This document shows, piece after piece, positions 1-8,926 of a stretch of DNA of 20,915 nt (position 1 is its first letter; each line of letters opens with the position of its first letter). The translations under genes were made by a program, and so were the position numbers. The DNA is from an uncultured Eubacteriales bacterium. Lineage in GTDB: Bacteria > Bacillota > Clostridia > Oscillospirales > CAG-272. The DNA lies in assembly GCA_934378145.1 (NCBI GenBank), contig CAKXXW010000030.1:1-20915 (forward strand), given 5' to 3'. A model generated the notes under the pieces. The model did no database searches and was not told the origin of the DNA. It saw only the letters and a list, made by a program, of their open reading frames with translations.

Positions 1-745
1 GCAAAGCTCCTACCCTGCCGTTTCCGCGGTCAAAAGGATGAATATCCTCGAATTCAAGGTGAAAGCGTTCGACTCTGCTCCATATCGGAATGCTTTTATC
101 GTATACAAGCTCCGATGACAGAAGCTCGCGAAGCCTTCTTTCAATATATTCGGGTTTTGCAGGCTCTTTCGGACATGCCGGAAGCATCACACGCTTTTCC
201 CGATACTTACCACCGCCGTCATACATATCGGTCATAATGATCGCGTGGATCTTTTTTATAAATTCTTCGGTCAGAGGAGTGCCTTCCTTTGCCGTCGAAA
301 AGACAAGCTCGGTGGCACGCCTCAGCGCATACATTTCCTCAACAAGATCCGGATCCGCGGATCCGATATCAAGACCGCGGATCAGCCGCCGCATCTTTCC
401 TCTCTGAACCACACTTCCGGATAACACCAGATAATTACAGGTGATCTCGTCGATAATGCGTTTTTCAAGACATTTGATGATGAAAGGTTCAGGCTCCCGA
501 CAGCTTTTGAACTCCTTTAATTTTTTCTCAAGCTCAAGAGTGCTTTTTAATTTGTAGTCACGGTCGGCACACTTCCTTGCCCAATTTTCGGGTCTGAAAT
601 GTCCGGAAGAACCGCTGTCTTTTTTAACTTCTTTAACTTTTTTATCTTTTTTAGCTTCTTTTTTATCTGCTTCATTTTCTTCGTCGTCTTCATCTTCGTC
701 GGACAGAGTCAGATCCACGACAGTCTTGCGAGTTCGTCTTCCCAT
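1..745 (-). CDS. Fic-domain protein with degenerate active-site motif (3' end beyond window)
   Basis: 248 residues are visible and the gene runs off the left edge. Residues 13-48 are a highly charged Asp/Glu then Lys-rich stretch, encoded by an imperfect A-rich repeat (about 617-690). A Fic core follows: helix residues 105-125, then YDGGGKYR (175-182), then the signature HPFDRGNGRVGA (236-247). Fic enzymes transfer AMP or another phosphate-linked group to target hydroxyls. The family signature is HxFx(D/E)GNGRxxR. Here the metal-binding acidic residue is Arg240 and the last Arg is Ala247. The place expected for the inhibitory (S/T)xxxE(G/N) motif reads SVVQRG (111-116), with Arg for Glu. The catalytic His236 is kept. 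The ATG lies 2 nt after the copA stop, so translation is probably coupled. Fold assignment is firm; AMP-transfer activity is doubtful. Confidence 0.82.
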   Translation of the reverse strand, partial: MGRRTRKTVVDLTLSDEDEDDEENEADKKEAKKDKKVKEVKKDSGSSGHFRPENWARKCADRDYKLKSTLELEKKLKEFKSCREPEPFIIKCLEKRIIDEITCNYLVLSGSVVQRGKMRRLIRGLDIGSADPDLVEEMYALRRATELVFSTAKEGTPLTEEFIKKIHAIIMTDMYDGGGKYREKRVMLPACPKEPAKPEYIERRLRELLSSELVYDKSIPIWSRVERFHLEFEDIHPFDRGNGRVGAL

Positions 746-747
746 TA

Positions 748-3264
748 TTATACGACCTTGTATCCTGCCTTAGTGATAGCCTTTTTTATCTCGCGGTCGG
801 AAAGCTCCGCACTGAGCTTAAGCACCGCAGTACCCGAGGTATGACTCGCCTCGGCACTTATGACCTGCGGAAATGCCTCAAGGGCTTCTTTTACACTTTT
901 CTCGCAATGTCCGCACATCATTCCTTCTATCCTGACGGTTTTTGAGCTCGTTTCGGAAGGAGCTGACTGGCTTTGAACGGATGCATCGGCTGCCGGACGC
1001 GAATTTTTTTCGGCTTTGTAGATACGGCAGAAATTGAGCCGCAGGGCATTCGTAACAACGCAGAAGCTCGAAAGGCTCATTGCCGCCGCTCCGAACATAG
1101 GATTCAGGGTAAGACCGAGAGCGACAAAGCATCCCGCAGCGATCGGAATACCTATTGTATTATAAATGAATGCCCAGAAAAGGTTTTCGCGGATGTTTGT
1201 AAGTGTAGAACGGCTGAGCTTTATCGCGGCAGGCACATCGGCAAGACTGCTCTTCATAAGCACGACATCAGCCGCGTCGATCGCAATATCGGCTCCCACG
1301 CCTATTGCAATACCTATATCCGCGCGGACGAGCGCCGGAGCGTCATTTATGCCGTCTCCGACCATAGCGACCTTTCCGCTCGCCTGCAAACGCCTGATAG
1401 CGGCTTCCTTGCCGTCGGGAAGGACACCGGCTATGACCTCATCAACGCCTGCCTGCTTTCCGATAGCCTTCGCCGTGCGTTCATTGTCACCGGTAAGCAT
1501 AACTACCTTTATGCCCATATTGCGAAGCCTTGCGATCGCCGCGGGACTATCCGACTTTATCGTATCCGCCACGGCTATGATACCAGCAAGTCTGCCGTCG
1601 CAGGAGAAAAGCAAAGGCGTCTTTCCGCTTTCAGCGAGCGACTCGGCTATCTCTCGCATATTATTTCCGACATCGGCTTTTTCCGATATGAACGACAGGC
1701 TTCCGCCGAAAAGCGTCTTGCCGTCAAGCCTTCCGGTAACTCCGTTCCCGGGAAGCGCCGAAAAATCCGAGACCTCTTTTACAGGTACAGTCCAATTTTC
1801 GGAATAGCGGACGACCGCCTTTGCGAGAGGGTGTTCGCTCTTGCCTTCAAGGGATACGGCAAGTGAAAGAAGCTCCGTTTCGCTGAATCCGTCGGCGGGA
1901 ATGATGTCGGTCACTTCGGGTTCGCCGCGGGTTATCGTTCCGGTCTTGTCAAGTACGACCGTCTTTACTCTTCCGGTCTCCTCAAGGGACGCGGCGGTCT
2001 TGAAAAGTATCCCGTTTTTCGCACCGACACCGTTGCCTACCATTATTGCGACCGGTGTAGCAAGCCCAAGGGCGCAGGGGCAGCTTATCACAAGCACCGA
2101 AATGCTCCTTGCCAGCGCATAGCTGAACTCTTTGCCGATAAGGAGCCACACGACAAGCGTCACAAGCGAAATACCCATTACAACAGGTACGAAAACGCCC
2201 GAAACACGGTCGGCGATCTTTGCGATCGGAGCCTTCGTTGCCGCGGCGTCACTGACTGTTTTGATTATCTGAGAGAGGGTCGTATCCTCACCGACGCGCG
2301 TAGCCTCACAGCGGAGGAAGCCCGATTGATTCACCGTCGCAGCAGAGACTCTGTCGCCTACTGCTTTATCTACCGGAATACTCTCGCCGGTCAGCGCCGA
2401 TTCGTTGACAGCGCTGTTGCCTTCTGTCACGACTCCGTCGACCGGAATGTTTTCACCCGGGCGAACTACGAAAATATCGCCTTTTTTTACCTGCTCGATA
2501 GGAACGGTAACTTCCTTCCCGTCGACCACGACCGTTGCGGTCTTCGGAGCGAGCTTCATAAGCCCCTTCAGGGCATCGGTGGTCTTGCCCTTTGACCTTG
2601 CTTCAAGCATCTTACCGACCGTGATAAGCGTAACGATCATCGCCGCGGATTCAAAGTAGAATTCGTGCATATAGGTCATAACGGCTTCGCTGTCGCCCCT
2701 GAGCTGTGCATCGGTCATAAGGAAAAGTGCTATAACGCTCCACACGAACGATGCCATGGAGCCGAGCGCCACAAGCGTATCCATATTCGGAGAGCGATGT
2801 AAAAGACTCGTAAAGCCGTTTGTAAAGAACTTCTGATTGATTATCATAACGATAGCCGCAAGGATCATCTGAATAAGACCCATAGCGATATGGTTTCCTT
2901 CGAGCCACAAAGGAAGCGGCCATCCCCACATCATATGCCCCATCGAAATATACATGAGGATCACAAGGAATCCGACCGAGGCGATAAGGCGGTGAAGGAG
3001 CTTCGGCGTCTCTCTGTCGCGCAGAGGATCATCTGCCGCCGCGGTCGTCGTACTGCTTTGCGGTGCGCCCTTCAGCGACGCGCCATAGCCCGCTTTTTCG
3101 ACCGCAGAGATTATTGCCGAATCGCTGGCACTGCCCTCGACTCCCATTGAATTTGTCAGAAGGCTGACCGAGCATGAGGTCACGCCCTCGACCTTTGAAA
3201 CTGCTTTTTCAACGCGGGCGCTGCAAGCCGCGCAGCTCATTCCCGTTATGTTAAACTGTTTCAT
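748..3264 (-). CDS. copA: Cu+-exporting P1B-type ATPase with N- and C-terminal HMA domains
   Basis: Membrane ATPase that would pump Cu+ (or Ag+) out of the cell. From the ATG at 3264 (838 aa): N-terminal HMA with CxxC at 11-14, hydrophobic helices from about 92, TGES actuator loop 292-295, CPC in the membrane 395-397, phosphorylation motif DKTGT 439-443, HP loop 478-479, TGDN 591-594, GDGINDAP 636-643, YN about 701 and MSLSS about 729 in the last helices. CPC plus YN plus MxxSS is the Cu+ (P1B-1) set. After the last helix comes a linker and a second HMA with CGHC at 784-787, an extra domain beyond the usual layout. The reading frame extends upstream to a TTG at 3309, but that start lacks a ribosome site, so the ATG before MKQFNITGMSCAAC is chosen. 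A consensus promoter lies upstream. The Fic gene follows directly; no CsoR or separate CopZ is visible. Confidence 0.95.
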   Translation of the reverse strand: MKQFNITGMSCAACSARVEKAVSKVEGVTSCSVSLLTNSMGVEGSASDSAIISAVEKAGYGASLKGAPQSSTTTAAADDPLRDRETPKLLHRLIASVGFLVILMYISMGHMMWGWPLPLWLEGNHIAMGLIQMILAAIVMIINQKFFTNGFTSLLHRSPNMDTLVALGSMASFVWSVIALFLMTDAQLRGDSEAVMTYMHEFYFESAAMIVTLITVGKMLEARSKGKTTDALKGLMKLAPKTATVVVDGKEVTVPIEQVKKGDIFVVRPGENIPVDGVVTEGNSAVNESALTGESIPVDKAVGDRVSAATVNQSGFLRCEATRVGEDTTLSQIIKTVSDAAATKAPIAKIADRVSGVFVPVVMGISLVTLVVWLLIGKEFSYALARSISVLVISCPCALGLATPVAIMVGNGVGAKNGILFKTAASLEETGRVKTVVLDKTGTITRGEPEVTDIIPADGFSETELLSLAVSLEGKSEHPLAKAVVRYSENWTVPVKEVSDFSALPGNGVTGRLDGKTLFGGSLSFISEKADVGNNMREIAESLAESGKTPLLFSCDGRLAGIIAVADTIKSDSPAAIARLRNMGIKVVMLTGDNERTAKAIGKQAGVDEVIAGVLPDGKEAAIRRLQASGKVAMVGDGINDAPALVRADIGIAIGVGADIAIDAADVVLMKSSLADVPAAIKLSRSTLTNIRENLFWAFIYNTIGIPIAAGCFVALGLTLNPMFGAAAMSLSSFCVVTNALRLNFCRIYKAEKNSRPAADASVQSQSAPSETSSKTVRIEGMMCGHCEKSVKEALEAFPQVISAEASHTSGTAVLKLSAELSDREIKKAITKAGYKVV

Positions 3265-3310
3265 TCTGTTTATTTTGCCTTTCTTTTTGCGTCCCCGACG
3301 CGGGTACAAT

Positions 3311-3334
3311 AGGTTATATTTATTATAATAACCT
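3311..3334. promoter_or_regulatory. Inverted repeat downstream of the copA promoter, candidate operator
   Basis: Perfect 7-bp inverted repeat AGGTTAT-N10-ATAACCT between the copA -10 box and its start codon, at about +10 to +33 of the predicted transcript. The position suits a repressor site or a small 5'-UTR hairpin. It is not the CopY-type TACAnnTGTA box and is too AT-rich for a typical CsoR site, so the regulator is unknown. Confidence 0.4.
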
Positions 3335-3343
3335 TCAGAGAAA

Positions 3344-3373
3344 ATTATAGCATCGTCATGGAATAAAAGTCAA
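3344..3373 (-). promoter_or_regulatory. Predicted sigma-A promoter of copA-fic
   Basis: The -35 box TTGACT (3368-3373) and -10 box TATAAT (3344-3349) are separated by 18 nt. It is the only good promoter between the end of the ABC operon and copA. Confidence 0.7.
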
Positions 3374-3436
3374 TATATCATATCCAAAAAAATTATCCTT
3401 TTCAAAAAAGCCTTTATGGAATTATTCAACAAAATG

Positions 3437-3461
3437 GCCCGCCACGAGATGCGTGGCGGGC
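3437..3461 (-). terminator. Terminator hairpin of the amino-acid ABC operon
   Basis: A 10-bp perfect GC-rich stem, GCCCGCCACG with its complement around a 5-nt loop, lies 8 nt beyond the ATPase stop codon. The minus-strand tail (CATTTTGTTG) is only moderately T-rich. Confidence 0.65.
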
Positions 3462-3469
3462 AAATTTAT

Positions 3470-4249
3470 TTATTTCAGGGATCTGTTCAGGAACAATCGC
3501 GTTTTTTCGCTTTGAGCGTTACCGAAAAGTTCTTCCGGACTGCCCTGTTCCTCTATTATGCCGTCGGCAATATAAATGATCCTGTCCGAGACATTTTTGG
3601 CAAATTCCATCTCGTGAGTGACTATTATCATCGTCATGTCACCGTTTTTCAGGCTTTTTATGACATTCAGCACCTCACCGGTCAGCTCGGGGTCGAGCGC
3701 ACTCGTCGGCTCGTCAAAACACAGGATATCGGGATGAAGCGCAAGCGCACGGGCGATCGCCACCCTCTGCTGCTGACCGCCGGAAAGCTCGGACGGATAG
3801 CTCTTCACCTTGTCGGCAAGCCCGATCCGCTCAAGCAGAGCGAGCGCCGAGCCTTCGATCTCTGCCTTTATCTTAGCCTTGTTCTCCTTATAATCGGGGC
3901 GGCTTTTCGCCATCAGCTTCGGTGCAAGACAGATATTATCGAAAACATTGTATTGCGGGAAAAGATTGAACTGCTGAAATACAAGTCCGAAATGAAGCCG
4001 ACGGAGCCTCAGCTCTTTCTCCGACAGCTTTCCTTCATCGGCGTCAAAGACCGTTTCTCCTCCGACGCGTATACTCCCGCGGTCGGGGATCTCAAGCAGG
4101 TTGAGGCATCGGAGCAGCGTGGTCTTTCCTCCGCCCGATGAGCCGATGATGCTGACGACATCTCCCTTTTCCACCGAAAAGCTGATGCCTTTTATTACCT
4201 CGGTCTTGCCGAAGTCCTTATAAATATTCTTTACTTCAAGAAACGACAC
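3470..4249 (-). CDS. Polar amino-acid ABC transporter, ATP-binding subunit
   Basis: Cytoplasmic ATPase (259 aa) that powers the permease encoded just upstream. Walker A GSSGGGKTT (about 36-44), Q-loop Gln92, signature LSGGQ (155-159), Walker B ending in Asp179-Glu180, and the H-loop in VTHEM are all present, in the order and spacing of the GlnQ/ArtP/HisP family. Start choice: the frame opens with TTG at 4255, but GAGAGG sits only 1-2 nt before that TTG and 7 nt before the GTG at 4249, so GTG is preferred. Last gene of the three-gene operon, followed by a hairpin. The substrate (glutamine, histidine, cystine or another) cannot be read from this subunit. Confidence 0.93.
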   Translation of the reverse strand: MSFLEVKNIYKDFGKTEVIKGISFSVEKGDVVSIIGSSGGGKTTLLRCLNLLEIPDRGSIRVGGETVFDADEGKLSEKELRLRRLHFGLVFQQFNLFPQYNVFDNICLAPKLMAKSRPDYKENKAKIKAEIEGSALALLERIGLADKVKSYPSELSGGQQQRVAIARALALHPDILCFDEPTSALDPELTGEVLNVIKSLKNGDMTMIIVTHEMEFAKNVSDRIIYIADGIIEEQGSPEELFGNAQSEKTRLFLNRSLK

Positions 4250-4260
4250 GGCCAAACCTC

Positions 4261-4896
4261 TCAGATCTTATAATAATCGAGCTTTTTCTCGACGCGATTC
4301 AAAATAAGCGTTACGATACCGTTGAAGAGCAGGAAAAATACCGCGGTCGACAAAAAGGGCCAGATATTTCCCTTGGCAAGAAATCTCTTCGAGGTCATGA
4401 TTATCTCGGCAACCGAAATAATGTTGGCAAGCGAGGTATCCTTTATGAGTGTGATTATTTCATTTCCCATAGGCGGCACGATACGCTTTACCACCTGCAT
4501 CAGAACGACCCTGAAAAATACCTGTTTCCCCGTCATTCCGAGTACAGCGCCGGCTTCGTACTGACCGCGCGGGATACTTTCGATCCCTCCGCGGAATATC
4601 TCCGAAAAATAGCAGGCGTAGTTGATGACAAAAGCAATTATCGCTGCGGTAACGCGGTCAAAGGTCTGACCGAAAAGGATACTTGGCAAGAAAAACACCG
4701 CGATGAGCTGAAGCATCAGCGGCGTTCCCCTTATGACCCAAACGACGGTTTTGAAAATCCATGCGAGCGGCTTTATTTTTGACCGTGTTCCAAACATTAT
4801 AAGCAGCCCGAGCGGCACAGCACCGACAAGGGTCGTAAAGAATATCAGAACATTCAGGAGAAATCCCGAAGTGAGCGACTGGATTATTTCCGACAT
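4261..4896 (-). CDS. Polar amino-acid ABC transporter, permease subunit
   Basis: Integral membrane protein of 211 aa in the HisM/GlnP (HisMQ) family. Hydrophobic segments run from residue 12 onward, and the EAA loop that contacts the ATPase is visible as EAGAVLGMTGKQ, preceded by the FRGGIESIPRGQ stretch typical of this family. The ATG comes 1 nt after the binding-protein stop, so the two are probably translationally coupled. With one permease gene the transporter is expected to use a homodimer. The length fits the family. Confidence 0.93.
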   Translation of the reverse strand: MSEIIQSLTSGFLLNVLIFFTTLVGAVPLGLLIMFGTRSKIKPLAWIFKTVVWVIRGTPLMLQLIAVFFLPSILFGQTFDRVTAAIIAFVINYACYFSEIFRGGIESIPRGQYEAGAVLGMTGKQVFFRVVLMQVVKRIVPPMGNEIITLIKDTSLANIISVAEIIMTSKRFLAKGNIWPFLSTAVFFLLFNGIVTLILNRVEKKLDYYKI

Positions 4897-4897
4897 T

Positions 4898-5692
4898 TTA
4901 CTTTATAAGCTGTTCTTTTATCTTGTACTTTTCAGCCAGCTCGTCGAGCTTTCCGTTCTTTTTCAGCTCTTCGATCGCCGCGTTGACCTTTGCAGTGAAG
5001 TCGCTGTCCTTTCTGAATGCGATCCCGTATTCTTCTTCGCCGAAAGCAAAGTTCTTGTCGACCGCAAGACCGTCAAACGAGGTTCCATCTCCTATCATAC
5101 CGAGAGCTGTTATATAGTCGATAATGCAGGCGTCGGCGGTTCCGGCGGCGACCTCTACGACCGCGTCCTTCATGGAATTCACAGCCGTATAGCTTGCGCT
5201 TTTGAAGAGATCATTCGTCTTCGCAACCTCTTCGCCCGCGGATTCCATCTCAGCGACTATCTTTACATCCTTGAATGAAGCCGCATCGGAATAGCTTCCG
5301 ACCTTGTCCTTTTTCATAACGAGGACCTGCTTGTTTCTCATATAAGCGGTCGAGATCGACATTGAATCCTTTCTGTCGGGAGTTATCGTAAGTCCGTTCC
5401 ATATACAGTCGATGGTCTTGCCCTTAAGTTCGATCTCCTTGGTTTCCCAATTTATCTCCTGGAATTTCGGGGTAACACCGATGATCTTGCAGACCTCTTT
5501 TGCGAACTCGGTCTCAAAGCCGATCAGTTCGCCGTTTTCCATATAGTTCATAGGCTCAAAGTAGGTTATACCGATCACAAGAGTTCCCTTTTTCTCTATG
5601 TATTCGGCATCGGATGCGGCACCGTTTGCGCACGATACGAGCGGCAGTGCGATGACCACAGCCAAAAGAAGTACAGCAATTAATTTTTTCAT
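4898..5692 (-). CDS. Amino-acid ABC transporter substrate-binding lipoprotein
   Basis: Extracellular lipid-anchored binding protein, 264 aa, of the bacterial solute-binding family 3 (PF00497). The ATG at 5692 is chosen because GGAGGA lies 7 nt upstream; a longer GTG start would place that ribosome site inside the gene. The signal peptide has Lys2-Lys3, a hydrophobic core and the lipobox LVSC with Cys21 as the lipidated residue. The body begins with GTLVIGITYFEPMNY and contains the family motif around DCIWNGLTITPDRKD. First gene of the operon, with its own consensus promoter. Its ligand is probably a polar amino acid, but the sequence does not say which. Confidence 0.94.
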   Translation of the reverse strand: MKKLIAVLLLAVVIALPLVSCANGAASDAEYIEKKGTLVIGITYFEPMNYMENGELIGFETEFAKEVCKIIGVTPKFQEINWETKEIELKGKTIDCIWNGLTITPDRKDSMSISTAYMRNKQVLVMKKDKVGSYSDAASFKDVKIVAEMESAGEEVAKTNDLFKSASYTAVNSMKDAVVEVAAGTADACIIDYITALGMIGDGTSFDGLAVDKNFAFGEEEYGIAFRKDSDFTAKVNAAIEELKKNGKLDELAEKYKIKEQLIK

Positions 5693-5743
5693 TTGAATTT
5701 CCTCCGGAAACACTTTATTACTTTACTCAGCTAAAGCGATGAT

Positions 5744-5772
5744 ATGATACCACTATAAAAGCCTTTTGTCAA
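5744..5772 (-). promoter_or_regulatory. Predicted sigma-A promoter of the amino-acid ABC operon
   Basis: TTGACA (5767-5772), a 17-nt spacer and TATCAT (5744-5749), followed by a leader of about 45 nt with no obvious riboswitch or T-box structure. Confidence 0.75.
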
Positions 5773-5857
5773 TAGCCTTACGAAAAATTCCCGAAATTTA
5801 TTCTTTTTGTTATATATGACTTACAAGTCGCCTCTCAAAATATCAATAATGCACAAA

Positions 5858-5880
5858 GGGCTTCCGAAAGTCGGAAGCCC
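5858..5880 (-). terminator. Terminator hairpin after the glycosyltransferase
   Basis: A 10-bp stem GGGCTTCCGA with its complement around a 3-nt loop, starting 5 nt after the glycosyltransferase stop codon. The downstream T tract on the minus strand is short (TTTGTG). Confidence 0.65.
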
Positions 5881-5885
5881 GGAGT

Positions 5886-7028
5886 TTATTTTTTCTTTTT
5901 AAGCTCTATTGCATCTAAGAGCATCTGCTCCATTTTGACCATACAGGACTCAAACGAAAACTGCGTCGCGTAACCGAGATAGTTCTCTTCACACACCTTG
6001 CGCTCATCCGGATTTTCTATCCAGAAATCTATCTTGTCGGCAAGGTCCTGCGGATCATTGCACCTGAAAAGATTATTTTCGCCGAGCGCAAAGTTCCGCG
6101 TCGCACTCCTCGGAGAATTGCTTATCACCGGTATGCGCCCACAGGATATGGCTTCAAGGCAGGCAATAGCCTCTATTTCTATCTCCGCGGGGTGAACATA
6201 GAGGTCGGAATAGTTTATTACCTTCACCATCTCGTCACGGCTGAAGAATTTCATTACCGGCTCGCGACCTATCTTGTGGATCGCGTGTTCCCGTATCTCA
6301 CTTTCAAGAGGTCCGCAGCCGGCGTATATCGGCACGATCTCGTCGCGGTGCTTTGAAAGTGCGATCGCATCGGTCAGGACATCGTGGCGCTTTTCCCTAC
6401 TGTACCTTCCGGTAAAGAGTATCACGAATTTCCCCTTAAGTTCATCGGGCTTTTCCGCCGGACAGCGTCTGAAATCCCCGCTGACTCCGTTCGAAATTAT
6501 ATAGTGATTTGTCGGACCCGTGCAACTTTCAAAGGTATCGCAGATGAATTTGCTCGGATAATGGATGCAGTCGCACCTGTCAAAAAACCTGTGTCGCAGG
6601 ATCTTATAGGTCACAAGATTTGCCTTCTTACTGTCCTTGAGGTGAATATGGCTCGTGATATTTTCAGCCTGGCAATGAAAGCTCGCCGTTATCGGAAGTC
6701 CCTTCTCTATCGCCAGCTTCTGTGCCGATATTCCGAGAGAGAACGGCAAAAGGATATGCACGACATCGGCATCCGCCATTGCCACGCGAAGAATATCCTC
6801 GTCCGCCTTTCCGAGTGAGACTCCGTTTTTGGCTACATATTTATTGAATACGCCGAAATTATATCTCGGAGTAATGAAGTAGTCCTCGCGTCCCGATTTA
6901 TCGACATCGGGACAAACGACCTTTACACGATGTCCTCTGTCTCTCATACTGTTTATAAGGTTGAAAGCCGCCATCGAAGTCCCGTTATTCGGCAATCCAA
7001 GCACATCGCATACAACAGTTATATTCAT
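5886..7028 (-). CDS. GT4-family glycosyltransferase
   Basis: Retaining glycosyltransferase with the GT-B fold, 380 aa. The N-terminal domain opens MNITVVCDVLGLPNNGTS, with the nucleotide-fold start and glycine loop seen in GT4 acceptor-side domains. The C-terminal donor domain has LFTGRYSREKRHDVL, and an E-x7-E pair in EIEIEAIACLEAISCG that normally holds the sugar nucleotide. No signal peptide or membrane helix is visible. It resembles diglycosyl-diacylglycerol or lipid glycosyltransferases, but the acceptor cannot be assigned. The start at 7028 has AGGGAAG upstream; the frame extends further without a ribosome site. It stands alone, with no clear promoter of its own, and may be read through from the hyd operon. 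Confidence 0.85.
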   Translation of the reverse strand: MNITVVCDVLGLPNNGTSMAAFNLINSMRDRGHRVKVVCPDVDKSGREDYFITPRYNFGVFNKYVAKNGVSLGKADEDILRVAMADADVVHILLPFSLGISAQKLAIEKGLPITASFHCQAENITSHIHLKDSKKANLVTYKILRHRFFDRCDCIHYPSKFICDTFESCTGPTNHYIISNGVSGDFRRCPAEKPDELKGKFVILFTGRYSREKRHDVLTDAIALSKHRDEIVPIYAGCGPLESEIREHAIHKIGREPVMKFFSRDEMVKVINYSDLYVHPAEIEIEAIACLEAISCGRIPVISNSPRSATRNFALGENNLFRCNDPQDLADKIDFWIENPDERKVCEENYLGYATQFSFESCMVKMEQMLLDAIELKKKK

Positions 7029-7098
7029 TTTGCTTCCCTGTTCTGTTTTTTTATTATCTTGCCCATTCCGGCACCGTAATTTTCGGTCAGGTCGCAAA

Positions 7099-7127
7099 AT
7101 GCTCCTTCGCATGAAGCGTCGGAGCAT
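7099..7127 (-). terminator. Weak hairpin after hydA, possible partial terminator
   Basis: Stem ATGCTCC/GGAGCAT (7 bp) with an inner CGC/GCG pairing. It is followed on the minus strand by TTTTGCGACC, which is a poor T tract. It lies 26 nt after the hydA stop and before the glycosyltransferase, so it may end most hyd transcripts while allowing read-through. Confidence 0.4.
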
Positions 7128-7152
7128 CTTGCCTTTAGAGATTCAGGTCAAC

Positions 7153-8907
<1,755 letters not shown>

Positions 8908-8926
8908 TATCCTGAACTCTCCTTTC

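Noticed and set aside
599..844. Plus-strand hydrophobic, Phe-rich open frame
   Set aside because: It is the complement of the lysine-rich head of the Fic protein, so the Phe richness is a by-product.
973..1866. Plus-strand open frame of about 300 codons opposite copA
   Set aside because: Antisense shadow of the ATPase with Arg/Cys-rich composition and no recognisable domain.
4126..4152. Walker A of the ABC ATPase reads GSSGGGKTT rather than GSSGSGKST
   Set aside because: The changed positions are allowed by the GxxGxGK(S/T) consensus, so no loss of function is implied.
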